Below the pieces are notes generated by a model. That model made no database searches. It was not told the DNA's origin and saw only the letters and a list, made by a program, of their open reading frames with translations. The position numbers and the translations under genes were made by a program. DNA of 64,000 bases from Saccharina japonica (Eukaryota > Sar > Phaeophyceae > Laminariales > Laminariaceae), in NCBI GenBank assembly GCA_008828725.1, contig MEHQ01002827.1:433255-497254 (forward strand). Direction: 5' to 3'. Below are positions 28,383-39,187 of the stretch, in pieces. How positions within the stretch are numbered: position 1 is the stretch's first letter; each line of letters starts with the position of its first letter.

Positions 28383-30901
28383 CGAGGAAGAGAGGGGCGC
28401 AGAGCACAACCAAAAAGAGGCCGCGCCTTTTTGTTTGATTTTGTTTGTTTTTAAAGTGTTTACAAATACTTTCGTACAGCAGTACCGGTATCTACGTAAG
28501 CTGTGAGTTCGACCGATTGAATTGTTCAAACTCTAGCTCTACAATTTTCCGTTGCACGTTGCATGTATGTGCGCGTATGTGTGTCCTATGTAAGAGTTTC
28601 TGGACCGCGACAAACTCTGCTGGTTTGTTTACGTGCGCGTACCGGTATAGACGCGATGTATGCGCGGGACGCGCTTATGTTTTCGTTTCGAAGTTGATCA
28701 GCGCCTCGATGACCAGCGGCATTTATAGTCGCCGTTGTGACCGTTTTACAGCAGTACGAGGACCAGTTGAGAGAACGGCATTTCGTGCCCGCAGTTTTCT
28801 CGATGGTCATTTTTTTTGTATTGGATTTTTTTTGTTGGCGAAAAATCCTCGGTCGACCGGCGCCGTCATCCGGGGTCGTGACGTTCCTTTTCGAAAAAAA
28901 TAAAATAAATTGACATAATCGGCCGTGGATGATGACGTCAGTCACCCTTTTATTTAGTTTCACAAGATGAGATTGTTTGCGCAACACTTAATCTTTTAAG
29001 TTTCCGAGAAAAAGTAGAAAGAAAAACCTCCCTGTTTTGTTGTGTACTATTGACGGGCAGTTGGTTTTCCTCCTGGACACTGGACACACCCTGCTCCCCC
29101 CCCCCCCCCCGTCCCCTGATTTCCGAGTTCTTACCACACCAGGTCACCCCTAGGGCGCGTCCTCCGAGCATTTGTCATCCCCAGCTGATCCCACGAGCAC
29201 ACCTCACAATCTGCTTGGCTCAAAATAAAGTTTTTCAGAGTCTGCTTGAGTCTGCAGACAAGACCGTACAGCTTGATACTTCGGCAGAAGTGTTTTTCCA
29301 TTACGTACGCATGTCCTGCCCTTTAAAGGGGATACGGCGGATTGACACAATACATATTACGCGTCTGCGTTGCTTTATAGACCGACTGCTGCTGCTGCTG
29401 CTATACATCGCGACGCTTTATACGCGCTCCGGCCCTGCACTCGGCGCACAAGCCATGGACCGAACCTTAGTTGTCATCACATAGACCCGAAATCCACCTG
29501 GCGGATATTCGAGATCGACCGAGTGTCACACCCGCCCGCTAAAAGTTAATTGCAATCGCTGTTCGCTCGACCGACCATAACAGGCCCAGAGCACGCAACC
29601 GCACCTCCGACCACTGAAAGGCGAGCTAGGCTGGCTGGCTGGCTGGCTGGCTGCCTACAAAGATAGCTCGTGTTGCGCATCATGTCACATACAGTCGAAC
29701 GATGCGCTACGGAACACTCGTTTAAGGCATCGTTCAAAAGAACCCGTCCTACACAACGAACCTAACTAAAAACTCACTTGGGGATCACGGTAAAGCCTCG
29801 TCGAGGTGAAACCCAACGGCGGGGTTTTGCCTAATGCGGGCACGACATCTCGACGGGAGGCCGACCCACACACACGGTGTCGAACGACTGAAGCACCCAC
29901 TTGCCGATCGAGTGCGTGAGGGCACACGCCACGCTTAATCTAGCGACGCTCAATGCCACCGGCGGGTTGCCATCGACACCCTCTCGAATACAATTCGCTT
30001 ACGTACGTAAATAGAACACGAACAGCGACCGTTTCGACTATAGTTCTACTCGACAACAAATCTTAAAGCGGGAGTGTTGGCGAGCAGGCGGGCCGGGGGA
30101 CGGGGGTCCCTTCTCTCGCGCGTGGGTAGGGTCGCTGCCAAGACAGGAGCACCGCGTTGCAAAACCAAAGAAGGGAGACCCGGCGCGGTGTCGGTGTCAC
30201 CGTGCTGCAAACTTCCCAAGAGTTCACTCTTAATCTTTTCGCCTGCGCCAAATCCCAAATCACCAAAACAATCTGAGGCGGAGATCTCGAGGGCGATTAA
30301 TTTTAAACAAATACCGTTACGTAACGTACGTCGCTCTCGGTAGGAGCTCGCGCTGGTGGATAGAGTAACTGCCTTCCAGTGTGTGCGCTGGCGCGAGGCA
30401 AACCTGATACGAGTATAGGAGTATAGGTTGAAATGAAAAAAAGCTTCGGAGATTTTCGGTCGGATGGCGCGGATCTCCGGCTTCACCCAGCTCCAAAGAA
30501 AAGCATGTCCTACGTGATAGGCGGGCGTGTAACACTGACTAACCCTTCACTCGTCATACAGAACAAAAAACATACACACAGCCAGTGGACCGGTCGCGGT
30601 GCATTCCCTACAACAAGCGAGCGCGGCCTGTCACAGACAGGTAGTCACCGACAGGCCACAGGTGCCACAGACAGGTCACAGATGTCACAGACAGGTCACA
30701 GCAGGTGTAACCAAAAAGCCACAGCAGGTGTCACAGACAGGTCACAGCAGGTGTCACAGACAGGTCACAGCAGGTGTCACAGACAGGTCACAGCAGGTGT
30801 CACAGACAGGTCACAGCAGGTGTCACAGACAGGTCACAGCAGGTGTCACAGACAGGTCACAGCAGGTGTCATAGGCAGGTCAAAGGTGCCGCAGAAAAGG
30901 G
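28383..30901. other. Interval without a confident gene
   Basis: The interval lies between the WD40-like stop and the FAD oxidoreductase stop, which converge. It contains a C run at 29096-29110, CTG triplets at 29388-29402, a (GGCT)n run at 29630-29652 and otherwise unremarkable sequence. No exon with family resemblance was found. Confidence 0.55.
30700..30872. repeat. 23-bp minisatellite next to the FAD gene 3' end
   Basis: About seven nearly identical units containing GTGTCACAGACAGGTCACAG lie in tandem, preceded by degenerate ACAGGTCACAG units from about 30630. The last unit ends within about 50 bp of the minus-strand stop codon at 30902, so the array would lie in the 3' UTR. Confidence 0.9.
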
Positions 30902-31534
30902 TCACAGGTCTCCCGTGGCCTCCTTCCCGAGGTCTTCGAGTGGGGCCATCGCCTGCGGCGGCAGGTGCTCGTCCGAGTTCAGCAGCGCACACGCCGCCAC
31001 CAGCCGGCCAAGGTAGGCGTGGTGGATCAGCCCCCGCGCCCCGAGCGCCGCGATGACCCACCCGTGCTTAGAAAACGGAAGTCGGCCCGCCACGGGGATG
31101 CGCCCGTAGCTGTTGCGGTCCTGGATGACTCGCACCTGCCGCAAAGAAATATAGAAAGGAAACGAAAGGACGTGGCGGCAAAAGCGAGGCTGAGGGCCGA
31201 ACTTGATTGATACAATACCATACCATACCATCTTTATGTTCGCTTCACGGGAGGGGAATACCTACTGTAGATGGCCTTGCTCTAGTGTGGGAGAGACGCG
31301 ACGGCAGCGCGAACAGGTAATTTTGACATTTTTCAATCAGTCGTCCGCGCACACGCCCCGACAACGGCTTGCCCCTGCGAGCTACTGACTACTGACCCCA
31401 ACCGAGGCTGGCCGGAGAGCCCCTGCTGACTACTGTTTTACTACTACTGCTACCGTTGTACTACTGTACCGGTAGGCAAACAGCGGTGCGCGGCCGCCAC
31501 GCATCGCGGGCAAGATAATACTTCGCTGTACGGG

Positions 31535-31567
<33 letters not shown>

Positions 31568-34500
31568 TCAGTGTCTGCTGAGGCACATGCACCCTTGCCG
31601 CTGAGACGCATGCACCCGTGCCGGCTTGCACTCACCCCCGACGTGACTCCCACGGGCTCCACCCCCTCAAGGGCCGGAAAAAACTTGGCCGCTTTCGGCC
31701 GCAGCTGTCGCATCGCCTTGCTCATGTCCGCCGGTTTATCCACCTTCTCGCCCGAAAGCACAGGCTCCTGCGTAGACCCGCACAGAAGCTTCCCTCCGTT
31801 TCCGGACGCCCCGCCCACCGAGGACGGCACGACGTACTGCCCGCAGAGGACGGCACTATCCAGCATACGCCCCCCCCCCCCCCCCCCCGTCCCCCCGTCC
31901 GTGGGCGCCACCCCCCCCTGCGCGGGACTGCCGCCTACCCGAACTAAGCCTTATAACACTCTCCCCCCCTGGACCGGCGGGATATTCAGGACAGACCGGA
32001 TACACGGGTCGTCGTGTCAAAGCCAATTGGCCTCGCGGTTCTAAATGTCATGGCGACGACGGCAGGACATGAGTTGCTGGCCGTGAGTTCGAATCTCACC
32101 TCCACCATGAAAACACTTTTTAAAGAAAAGTGAATTTCCTCATGTCAAGAACCTGAAAAATACTCTCTCCAGCAGTACCATAACACTACACTGAAACCAG
32201 CACGAGAACAAGGCAAAAAGAGGCCTCGACGAGCCCAAAAAAAGACAGGTTTCCTACGCATATGAATGGCATGTTTGGTGCTTAATTACCTGGTATATAT
32301 ATATGCTCGTGTGGTGTGCGTACTACGTGCTCCCGTGCGCCTATTTTTCTTTTTTCTTTTTCCATTACGGGGGACCCTAGTAAACAGAACCTATGTTACA
32401 CACTAAAACCTATATATTTACCTATTTTTACTACCACTATTTGATCCTATTTACTATGGTCCTCCGCAATAGGCAACATGGGCGATGTGATCCAGCCGAT
32501 AGCGATGAAGCGCCTCCTGGCTTCTGTCGCTCCGAGCCAGTGCTTCTGGTACGCACACCCTTGGAACGAGGACAGCGCTAGAGCCTTCCGGATCGGGGAG
32601 TTCTTCGGAGACCAGACGTCGCGCTTGATCCACTTGACGTCTGACCACGCCGAACAGGTGTGTGTATGGGTGTGTGTGTGTGTGTGTATGTGTGTGTGGG
32701 TGTGTGGGGGTGGGTGTACTCATGTCGTGCACGGCCGTAGTCATATGACCATAGACCCTCGCATCCCTACCATGCCGGGACGGAGCACGTTGGGTAAAAT
32801 AATACAACAATCATCACGCTGAGAAAAAAAAATACCGAGGCGTTGACCTGGCCTGACCTGGCTTCACTCACCTCCAAGGCAATCGGGGTCCGACCCAGGA
32901 ACGGCCTCCAGGTATTCCTCTCGCGTCAGCTGCTGCACCCACTGCGGCAAGGCCTCGGCCGCCTTCGTGAACATGCCGAACTGCTTCTCGTCCATGAGCG
33001 GGCGGTAGACCTTCTCGGTCGTTATGCACCCCTGCGGCGCGTTTGGCGCAAGCGCCCCCCCCCCTTCCCCGGCGTCGGCGACAAGCCTGGCGTTAACAAC
33101 CTCTCGACGAACACCCGGCGTGTGACGCATAAAAAAAAAGGGTTGGGCGGCGGAAAGGCAGGGACGGGACGGGACGGGAAGGAAACGAGAGGAAAAGAGA
33201 GGGAAAACGAGGGTAGGGGAGGGGAGGAGAGGAGAAGGGAGGATAGGATTAAACTGGGCTGTGAAGAGAGGAGAGGGGAGAGGAGGAGAGATAAGGCTTA
33301 AACTGGGCTGGCCATCTACGGGCATGCGGCATGGAACACGACACGAAGTGGTTTGTCCTTCTGCTCGCGTGTCTATAAATTCATTGATGATGGGGGTTAT
33401 TGAGGGGAGAGCAGAGAAGGTCTTGATTGCGATGCGGGCTGGTAGGCTGAAGTGATGCTCCTGATACTGAAATTCTCTCCCAAGGTTTCACACGTCAGAA
33501 ATACCACGATCTAGATAATCTACGTAGATAATCTACGTCGTAGATCCTAACCTGCCGTTATGAAATGTTTGTGCAGGATCTGTATTGGTACAGATCCAAC
33601 TCAGGAAACAAGCTTTAGGCCATGCAGGTAATACGGCTCCCACCCGGAAACACGAGCTAGATCATATAGATCACACAGATCATACAGAGCAGGGATACAC
33701 CTGCCCTGCAATATCTAGATAATGAAGTAGGGATCGATTATATGCCCGGGGTGTGCAAGGTTTCGCACGAATGTTGCACATGGCCACGGGAGATCGCATT
33801 GCGATGCTGATCGTTTTAGCTACACCGGTACATACAATAGGATACCAGGTAACACGGTGGGTACACCGTTATTAATACGAAAAGGTCGTAGCGCCTGTGA
33901 CCTGTGACTACTTTGCTACGTTTTTTCGCTGGTTCGAACTCGCTGTTCGACGGAAGGCATCACAGCAGTTGTTGTTGTCCCGGAGCGCCAGGAGACATTT
34001 CATTTTATGAATAGAAGTACGAGTACTATATATACGTGGGCATGTTTTCCAGTGGGTGCCAAGTGCCAACTACCTACAAACGTTCCGAGGATTGGGACAC
34101 GGAGGACGGAGAACCAAAGACGATATCATACGTATATACGAAGTACCAGGTATGATGTAGCGTGTGGTATGAAGGAGAACGGTCTTTTCGGGCCCGTCGA
34201 TGCCTCTTTTGGCCTTAACCCTTGTAGAACTGGAGTCCCGTTTTGGGGACACATTACTTAGAATTAGAGTGGTTTGTCCCCAAAATGGGACTGCAGTCCT
34301 AAAAGGGTTAATACACTACTGTAGTTTTAGTGTAGGCGGACGGTCAGACAAGGGGTCAAACCACGGTCTCCTACTGCTGCCATATTGTAGGGGCATCTTT
34401 GCGGAGGGCGGAGAAGACGGAGGGGCGGAGCACGGAGGACAGAGAGAAGGCCACCACTTTCATTGGGACCAGTCCTGCAGCTCCAGCTTTGGCAGTTGCC

Positions 34501-36456
34501 CAAGATCCTATATACAGCAGTAGACTACACCCCCAACTCTCACGAGAAAGAGCGATGGTATATACGTTTTAACACCGAGAACAACAGCGTATTATATTTA
34601 TACCAGCTACCTACTGTATGTTCACCATGCACCTGGTACGGTAGGTTTTACAGCGATTGCAACCGCAACCAATCAGCGGACGGCACGGCGTACTCGTAGA
34701 CTGCTGTATACATACTGTAGGCGGTGAGTCGATTTGTGGGGTACACGCATACTGTGACATACATACCAGGTATGTACTACGCTCGTACACAGCAGAAAAA
34801 ACAAGGGCTTAACAGATGCTCCCTATACCTGGGAGTAAAGCAATGCATTTCCGAGAGAAACTGCAGTACTTCAGTTACTTCGTGTACTCGCCGTATTGGG
34901 GTTTTTATGTACAGCAGTACCAATGGTACAGGACACCTGCTGTAAATGGAACAGGCTAATAAGAAATCCAGGCTGATATTTGAAGGAAAATAAGAAATTC
35001 GAGAGTCGTTATCTTGATATTTTAAAGGAAAATACGAAGTTCGAGATTCGTTATCTTGAACTTAGTGTAGAATGAACCCTCTCTCAAATAAGAAATCCAG
35101 CCTGGACCGGATTTCCTGTTTCTTATTCCTGTACTGTACTGCGGGATACTGCGAGTACTCGCAGTATTTCGAGATGCTGTACTACTGCCTGTGGATACTG
35201 CCATATATACTCGCAGTATATTCGGAGTGTGAAGTGCATTGGGAGCATTCGTGCAAGTACTCGGAGTATGAAGTGCACTGGGAGCATTTGTCCAAGGGTT
35301 ACGTAGCTGGTCTGTTGAATCGCAGGCTCAAATGAGCTACGAGTATGTATCGCTTCATGAAATACCGGGATCCACGGTATACTACCGCTGATGTTGCTGT
35401 TGTGGCTGCTGCCCCTACTGGTGCTGGTGCTGCTGTTGCTAGTGCTAGTAGTGCTAGTACTGCTGGCTTCTGTCGCTGCTACGTACTATTCTGCCGCTGC
35501 AGATGGCGGTTGACGCTCAGGTCAAAGTCAACCATTGTCCAACGCCGAGGATATCATGAACGAATCAACGCGAATGAACAGATACCGCCAGAACAACCAG
35601 GACAGACGATCAGGGGACAATCTGTCTCATGAACGTGTCGCGTGTCGCTCACCAACGTCAACATGCCGGCAAGCATCCACCATACTGCTCTGCGATTGCA
35701 CCGTGGGGCACCTTCACTAGGCTACTACTGAACCCACCTGCACACTGTACACACACTGCACAAGCACAGACACCGCTTGAGGCTGGTCCTCTGGTTCAAG
35801 CCTCGACAGAAGAGGAGCTACCAGAAAACATGACTCAACGCTCACATCTCGTCATGAACCGAGAACCGAGCCTTCAACCGCGCACCTCTCACCTCAATGA
35901 GCTCTTTGGCGGCAACGAAGCCCTCCTCCCCTTTCCAAATCAGCTTTCCTCGCGGGGTCAGAGGGTGCAGCAGCCCCGCTGCGACCGACGAGGCACCGCC
36001 CGTGCCGACCTCGTTGGGGTCGAAGATGGTCACGTCCGAGCCGAAGGCAGCCAGGTGGTACGCGGTGGCGAGCCCAGCAAAGCCAGCGCCGACGACGGCG
36101 CAGTGAGGTCGCCGAGGAAGAGCAGCGATAGCGGCCTTCACCCGCTCATCAAGATCATCCCCGGTCGACAATGCACCATCGCCGTCAGAGGAAGAAAAAA
36201 ACCTGGCCATGCCTTTCGGAGCCTTGCCTTCTGCGCGAGGAGAAGCGGTGCTCCTAGCGGGGACGGGGCTTCGCAAGCCGGGCGCGAGGGTGCGACGAGA
36301 TTGTTGCTGTCTCCCTCTGGCTAGAGCATCTCTGGAGCAGCAGCGCAACCCGTAGTTTGCGAACGCCGACCTTCCCGCCAGAGGCATCCGAGCAGCCGCG
36401 CTTGCGCACAGCACTAGCGGTACTACCCCTCGAAGTGTCACACCACGTCTCCTCAT
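30902..36456 (-). CDS. FAD-dependent oxidoreductase (DAO superfamily), plastid-type
   Basis: Recognised exons are 35893-36456 (start possibly 36534), 32872-33100, about 31636-31910 and 30902-31135. An exon between the second and third is missing or lies at 32470-32640. Exon 1 holds the Rossmann dinucleotide motif HCAVVGAGFAGLATAYHLAA with the following TIFDP acid, then GGASSVAAGLLHPLTPRGKL. Exon 2 has EALPQWVQQLTREEYLEAVPG. The last two exons give LLCGST, ADMSKAMRQLRPKAAKFFPAL and the FAD-binding WVIAALGARGLIHHA. The order and motifs match plant and algal FAD-dependent oxidoreductases related to glycine oxidase and the MnmC C-terminal domain. The N-terminus MRRRGVTLRGVVPLVLCASA... ending RSA-FANYG resembles a signal plus plastid transit peptide. 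The substrate is unknown. Confidence 0.85.
32025..32120 (+). other. tRNA 3'-half-like element
   Basis: GTGAG-TTCGAAT-CTCAC (32085-32101) is a perfect T arm with B box, followed by CTCCACCA and a TTTTT terminator at 32117. AGCCAATTGG upstream resembles an A box. No 5' strand complementary to CTCCACC is present, so a tRNA pseudogene or SINE is more likely than a working tRNA gene. Confidence 0.45.
32470..32658. other. Exon-like segment of uncertain strand
   Basis: On the plus strand it has an acceptor (CGCAATAG at 32476), an open frame MGDVIQPIAMKRLLASVAPS... and a donor CAG/GTGTGT at 32657. On the minus strand an acceptor GGTGGTCAG gives DVKWIKRDVWSPKNSP... in exactly the phase left by exon 2 of the FAD gene, with a weak donor GTAAAT. 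Neither translation clearly matches the expected FAD-gene segment. Confidence 0.4.
32658..32710. repeat. (TG)n microsatellite
   Basis: Mostly GTGTGTGT with a few A or G interruptions. It merges into a G-rich dispersed repeat copy at 32706-32797. Confidence 0.95.
33119..33295 (-). other. Long polypyrimidine tract before FAD exon 2
   Basis: On the minus strand about 170 bases are almost pure C/T (GGGACGGGAC and GAGAGGAGAGG units on the plus strand), ending in TTTTTTTTT shortly before the GTCGAGAG acceptor at 33101. It is far longer than a normal 3' splice tract and could form triplex DNA. Confidence 0.7.
33535..33735. repeat. Dispersed GATC-rich repeat, copy 2
   Basis: Second copy of the repeat at 1605-1790, with the same block order (GTAGATCCTAACCTGCCGTT, CAGGATCTGTAT, GGCTCCCACCCGG, GAGCTAGATCA). 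It lies in the long first intron of the FAD oxidoreductase gene and is preceded by a short tandem of TAGATAATCTACG units. Confidence 0.75.
34219..34307. mobile_element. 89-bp TTAA-flanked MITE, copy 3 (best preserved)
   Basis: TTAA at 34215-34218 and 34308-34311 flank an element of the same 89-bp length as copy 1. Its terminal inverted repeats extend about 33 bp with only a few mismatches (CCCTTGTAGAACTGGAGTCC against CCCTTTTAGGACTGCAGTCC, both followed by TTTTGGGGACA). It has no coding capacity, so mobility would need a transposase in trans. Confidence 0.75.
34955..35115. repeat. Dispersed repeat with TTTCTTATT ends, inverted copy
   Basis: AATAAGAAATCCAGGCTGAT opens the block and CAAATAAGAAATCCAGCCTG closes it. 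Two internal near-repeats carry GGAAAATAAGAAATTCGAGA and GGAAAATACGAAGTTCGAGA. The reverse complement matches 3969-4085. Confidence 0.7.
35130..35310. repeat. ACTCGCAGTA-type dispersed simple repeat
   Basis: Short units such as GAGTACTCGCAGTAT, CTCGGAGTATGAAGTGCA and GGGAGCATT recur irregularly. Related blocks lie at 50508-50600 (and its copies at 53470-53560 and 56090-56180) and 60985-61275. Confidence 0.7.
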
Positions 36457-36534
36457 CTCTCGGCCCCTGTGGCATACGCTAACAGCTGCTGTGCAAGCTG
36501 CATACCGAGCCTCAGGCCTTCGCACGCGGATCAT

Positions 36535-39187
36535 GAAACATGATTTTGAAAATTGCCCGTGTTAATAACGCCTACACCCTTATCACACTCCTCCGTTGCC
36601 ACCTCTCTGCTCTCTGCTGTACTCTGTACGTAGCACATACCGGTACTACTCGTACGTCCGACAGCATTGATTCCTTAGCCTTTCCAGCCAACAATAGTAC
36701 GATGGAGCGTTAGTCAAGGAGATAGGGGGCCAGGAAGTCTTCCCGGAGTGCTACCAGTACTTCGAGTTTACCTCTAATGGCTAAAAGAGCGGTGGTATAC
36801 GTACCTCTTTCGTACGTTTTTTTTTGTGTGACACATGTTGTGCGCATGTGCGCATACACAGCATCCCCCACCTCCACATCCGATCGCCAGTGACCACAGA
36901 TGATAGCTCTGCTGCTCTTATGTGGTTCGCTCGTTCTACAGCAGGAGCGCCAACAGCTTTATCCAATTGACTGCAACATTGTAGAGGTGAAAAATGACGA
37001 AATCAAATGACGCTTACTTATAGATACGACTCGTACTACTTTCGCGCAGCGCCAACGATATGCGTTGCCGTGGCGTTCCCCAGGTTGGTGCTTGGATGGA
37101 TTTTATGACTGGTCCACGACAAATCACTGTATTTTCCGTACCCGAGCAACTGGAACGCCGTAACATGGAGGCATGTATGTTTGTGGGCTTAAAAGTAGGG
37201 AAGCGGCCAAAAACAGAGCTTGGAAACCAAAAACATGTAATCGTGTACTACATGTTGCATGTTGGATATACTCGTATACGTACATAAGAAGGATTGAAAA
37301 ACACATGATGACATGAAATTACGGTTGTTATTGCAGTATCGACCACACGAAGCAACGCGGGCTGCTGGGTTAGATGGTGGCCGGTTTACTTCCGGACCTA
37401 CAATACAGCAATGAGTTGTTGCTGCTGTACAGTACGCGCGCAGCGTTATACTATACTCGTACTCATCACAATCCTGCTCGCTCACTACGTACGATAGACG
37501 GTTGATATAGCCGCACACACACCTACAATAGATTGATTTGGTTGCGTTTTCTGGGTACAAAAGCGTACAAATTTAACATACAAGGTGGAAAGAAAAAACA
37601 GGACGCCCCCCCGGTGCAGTTTCGGGGGCCATGCGCACAACACGAAGCCAAGGATGTACGAGTGAGTCCAACATTCAGAATCGCAAAAAATGACGCTGGA
37701 GCAGTTCATTCAAAGAGGCAAGATCGCCAACGCGTTGACTCCTACCCCAAACTTCCTAACTGCGGGCACTAAAGGTCTTTCTCTCTAACTGATAGTTGGT
37801 TCGACGGCTCACAGCAAGCTCGCCGCCAGGAGTACGAAATGCGCAACACACACGCGCAACTGAAGATCAAGGCGTAATCCGCGGTAAATAAACACCTTCG
37901 ATGCCAGTACCGGTATTTGTTCGCCCTATAGACGACTGAAGAGTGATGAGACAGCCCTTGCTCGCACGTTAGAGCTACGATACTACAGTACGAGGCATGG
38001 AATCATACATCCCTAGAACTCTACAGATTTCACCATTTTTTTGTGAACGTCAACGAACCGGCCAACCAACTAGTACCAACCACCAACTCACTGACATCAG
38101 TTACCGACACCAGCGGGGTATCTCCTAGGCTTGTGACACCACCACCCCCCCGCACACCCATAATATCTCAAACATGGCAGAAACAACAGTATTAATACCA
38201 CCTCCTCGATCAACCACGACTTTCTCGATTCATGGCGAGCGTGTGGATCCACGCCCAGACTTTCAAACAGACATGCCAACCTATGATATCTCAACTCCAA
38301 AGACACGGCTTCACACGAAAACACGGCAGCAGCCCTCACTCGGCCGCCACCCCCAACACGCTCCATGCATAACGCAACACCACAATGGACGAGCAGGCTT
38401 CCGCGCTCCGCACCGCAACAGCCGCAGTCGCGGCGTAAAAAAACAACCAGCGCCGTGTGTCGTGAAGGCAGGCCGAGCTCGAAAAAATGAAACCATTACG
38501 TACACACGTCCAATGTATTATGGGATATGGCGGCCTTTTACCGTCATAGCCCATAGTTCCGAACCACACGCAAGAAAACGCCAACATATATAATAAAACA
38601 CCACATCCTCCTCCGACCAGCAAAGGAGCTATCACCACACCCATCCGAAACCCTTATTCTAATCTGGTGACCCTCTCTGGCGCGAACGACAATAATTACA
38701 ACGCCTGCGCTCAGTTTTCCAAACGACGTTTTTTTTTTAGAGGACATTTCTGATAGGTGGGGAGATCCGGTGTCGACATCTCGCAAGGGCTGATTTAGCG
38801 CCGCTGAAAAACGCTCTCTCCCTCCCTTTCTTCCGCCCTCGTAGGGGATCCCGGCCGCACCTACTACAAGATTCGTGCGCCGTGGCTATAAACGCAGCTC
38901 GACCGACGCATACCACTAACAACATTCCATGGACATGGGGTATACACTAACACGTGACCGAGCCGACACCTGCACACCAACGTTGAGGTGCCGCGCACGC
39001 CTCAGGCAGGCAGGCAGGCAGGCAGGTAAGCAGGCGCTTTTTCTATTCCGTCTGTTGCCCGTGCGGTTCAAAAGAGCCAAAATTCGGACCAAAATAAAAC
39101 TACCGCCAATATGTAGCCGCCGACCTTTCACTTCTTCCCGTCCGGCTGCCACCTACACCACCAAGACCGCCCACCACAACAATACGA
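36535..39187. other. Interval without a confident gene
   Basis: Contains T, A and C homopolymer runs, a (GGCA)n run at 39003-39027 and scattered CAGTA motifs. No exon-like frame with family similarity was seen on either strand. The interval separates the 5' end of the FAD gene from the 3' end of the alpha/beta hydrolase gene, both on the minus strand. Confidence 0.55.

Noticed and set aside
30599..31056. Long open frame reading through the 23-bp minisatellite
   Set aside because: A 23-bp unit without stops keeps all three frames open; the repeated peptide is an artefact and the region lies beside the minus-strand FAD gene end.
32454..32810. Minus-strand 118-aa frame containing VPEALARSDRSQEALHRY, superficially like the missing FAD-gene segment
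   Set aside because: It has no acceptor in the needed phase and its upstream part is the (TG)n repeat; the short resemblance is likely chance.
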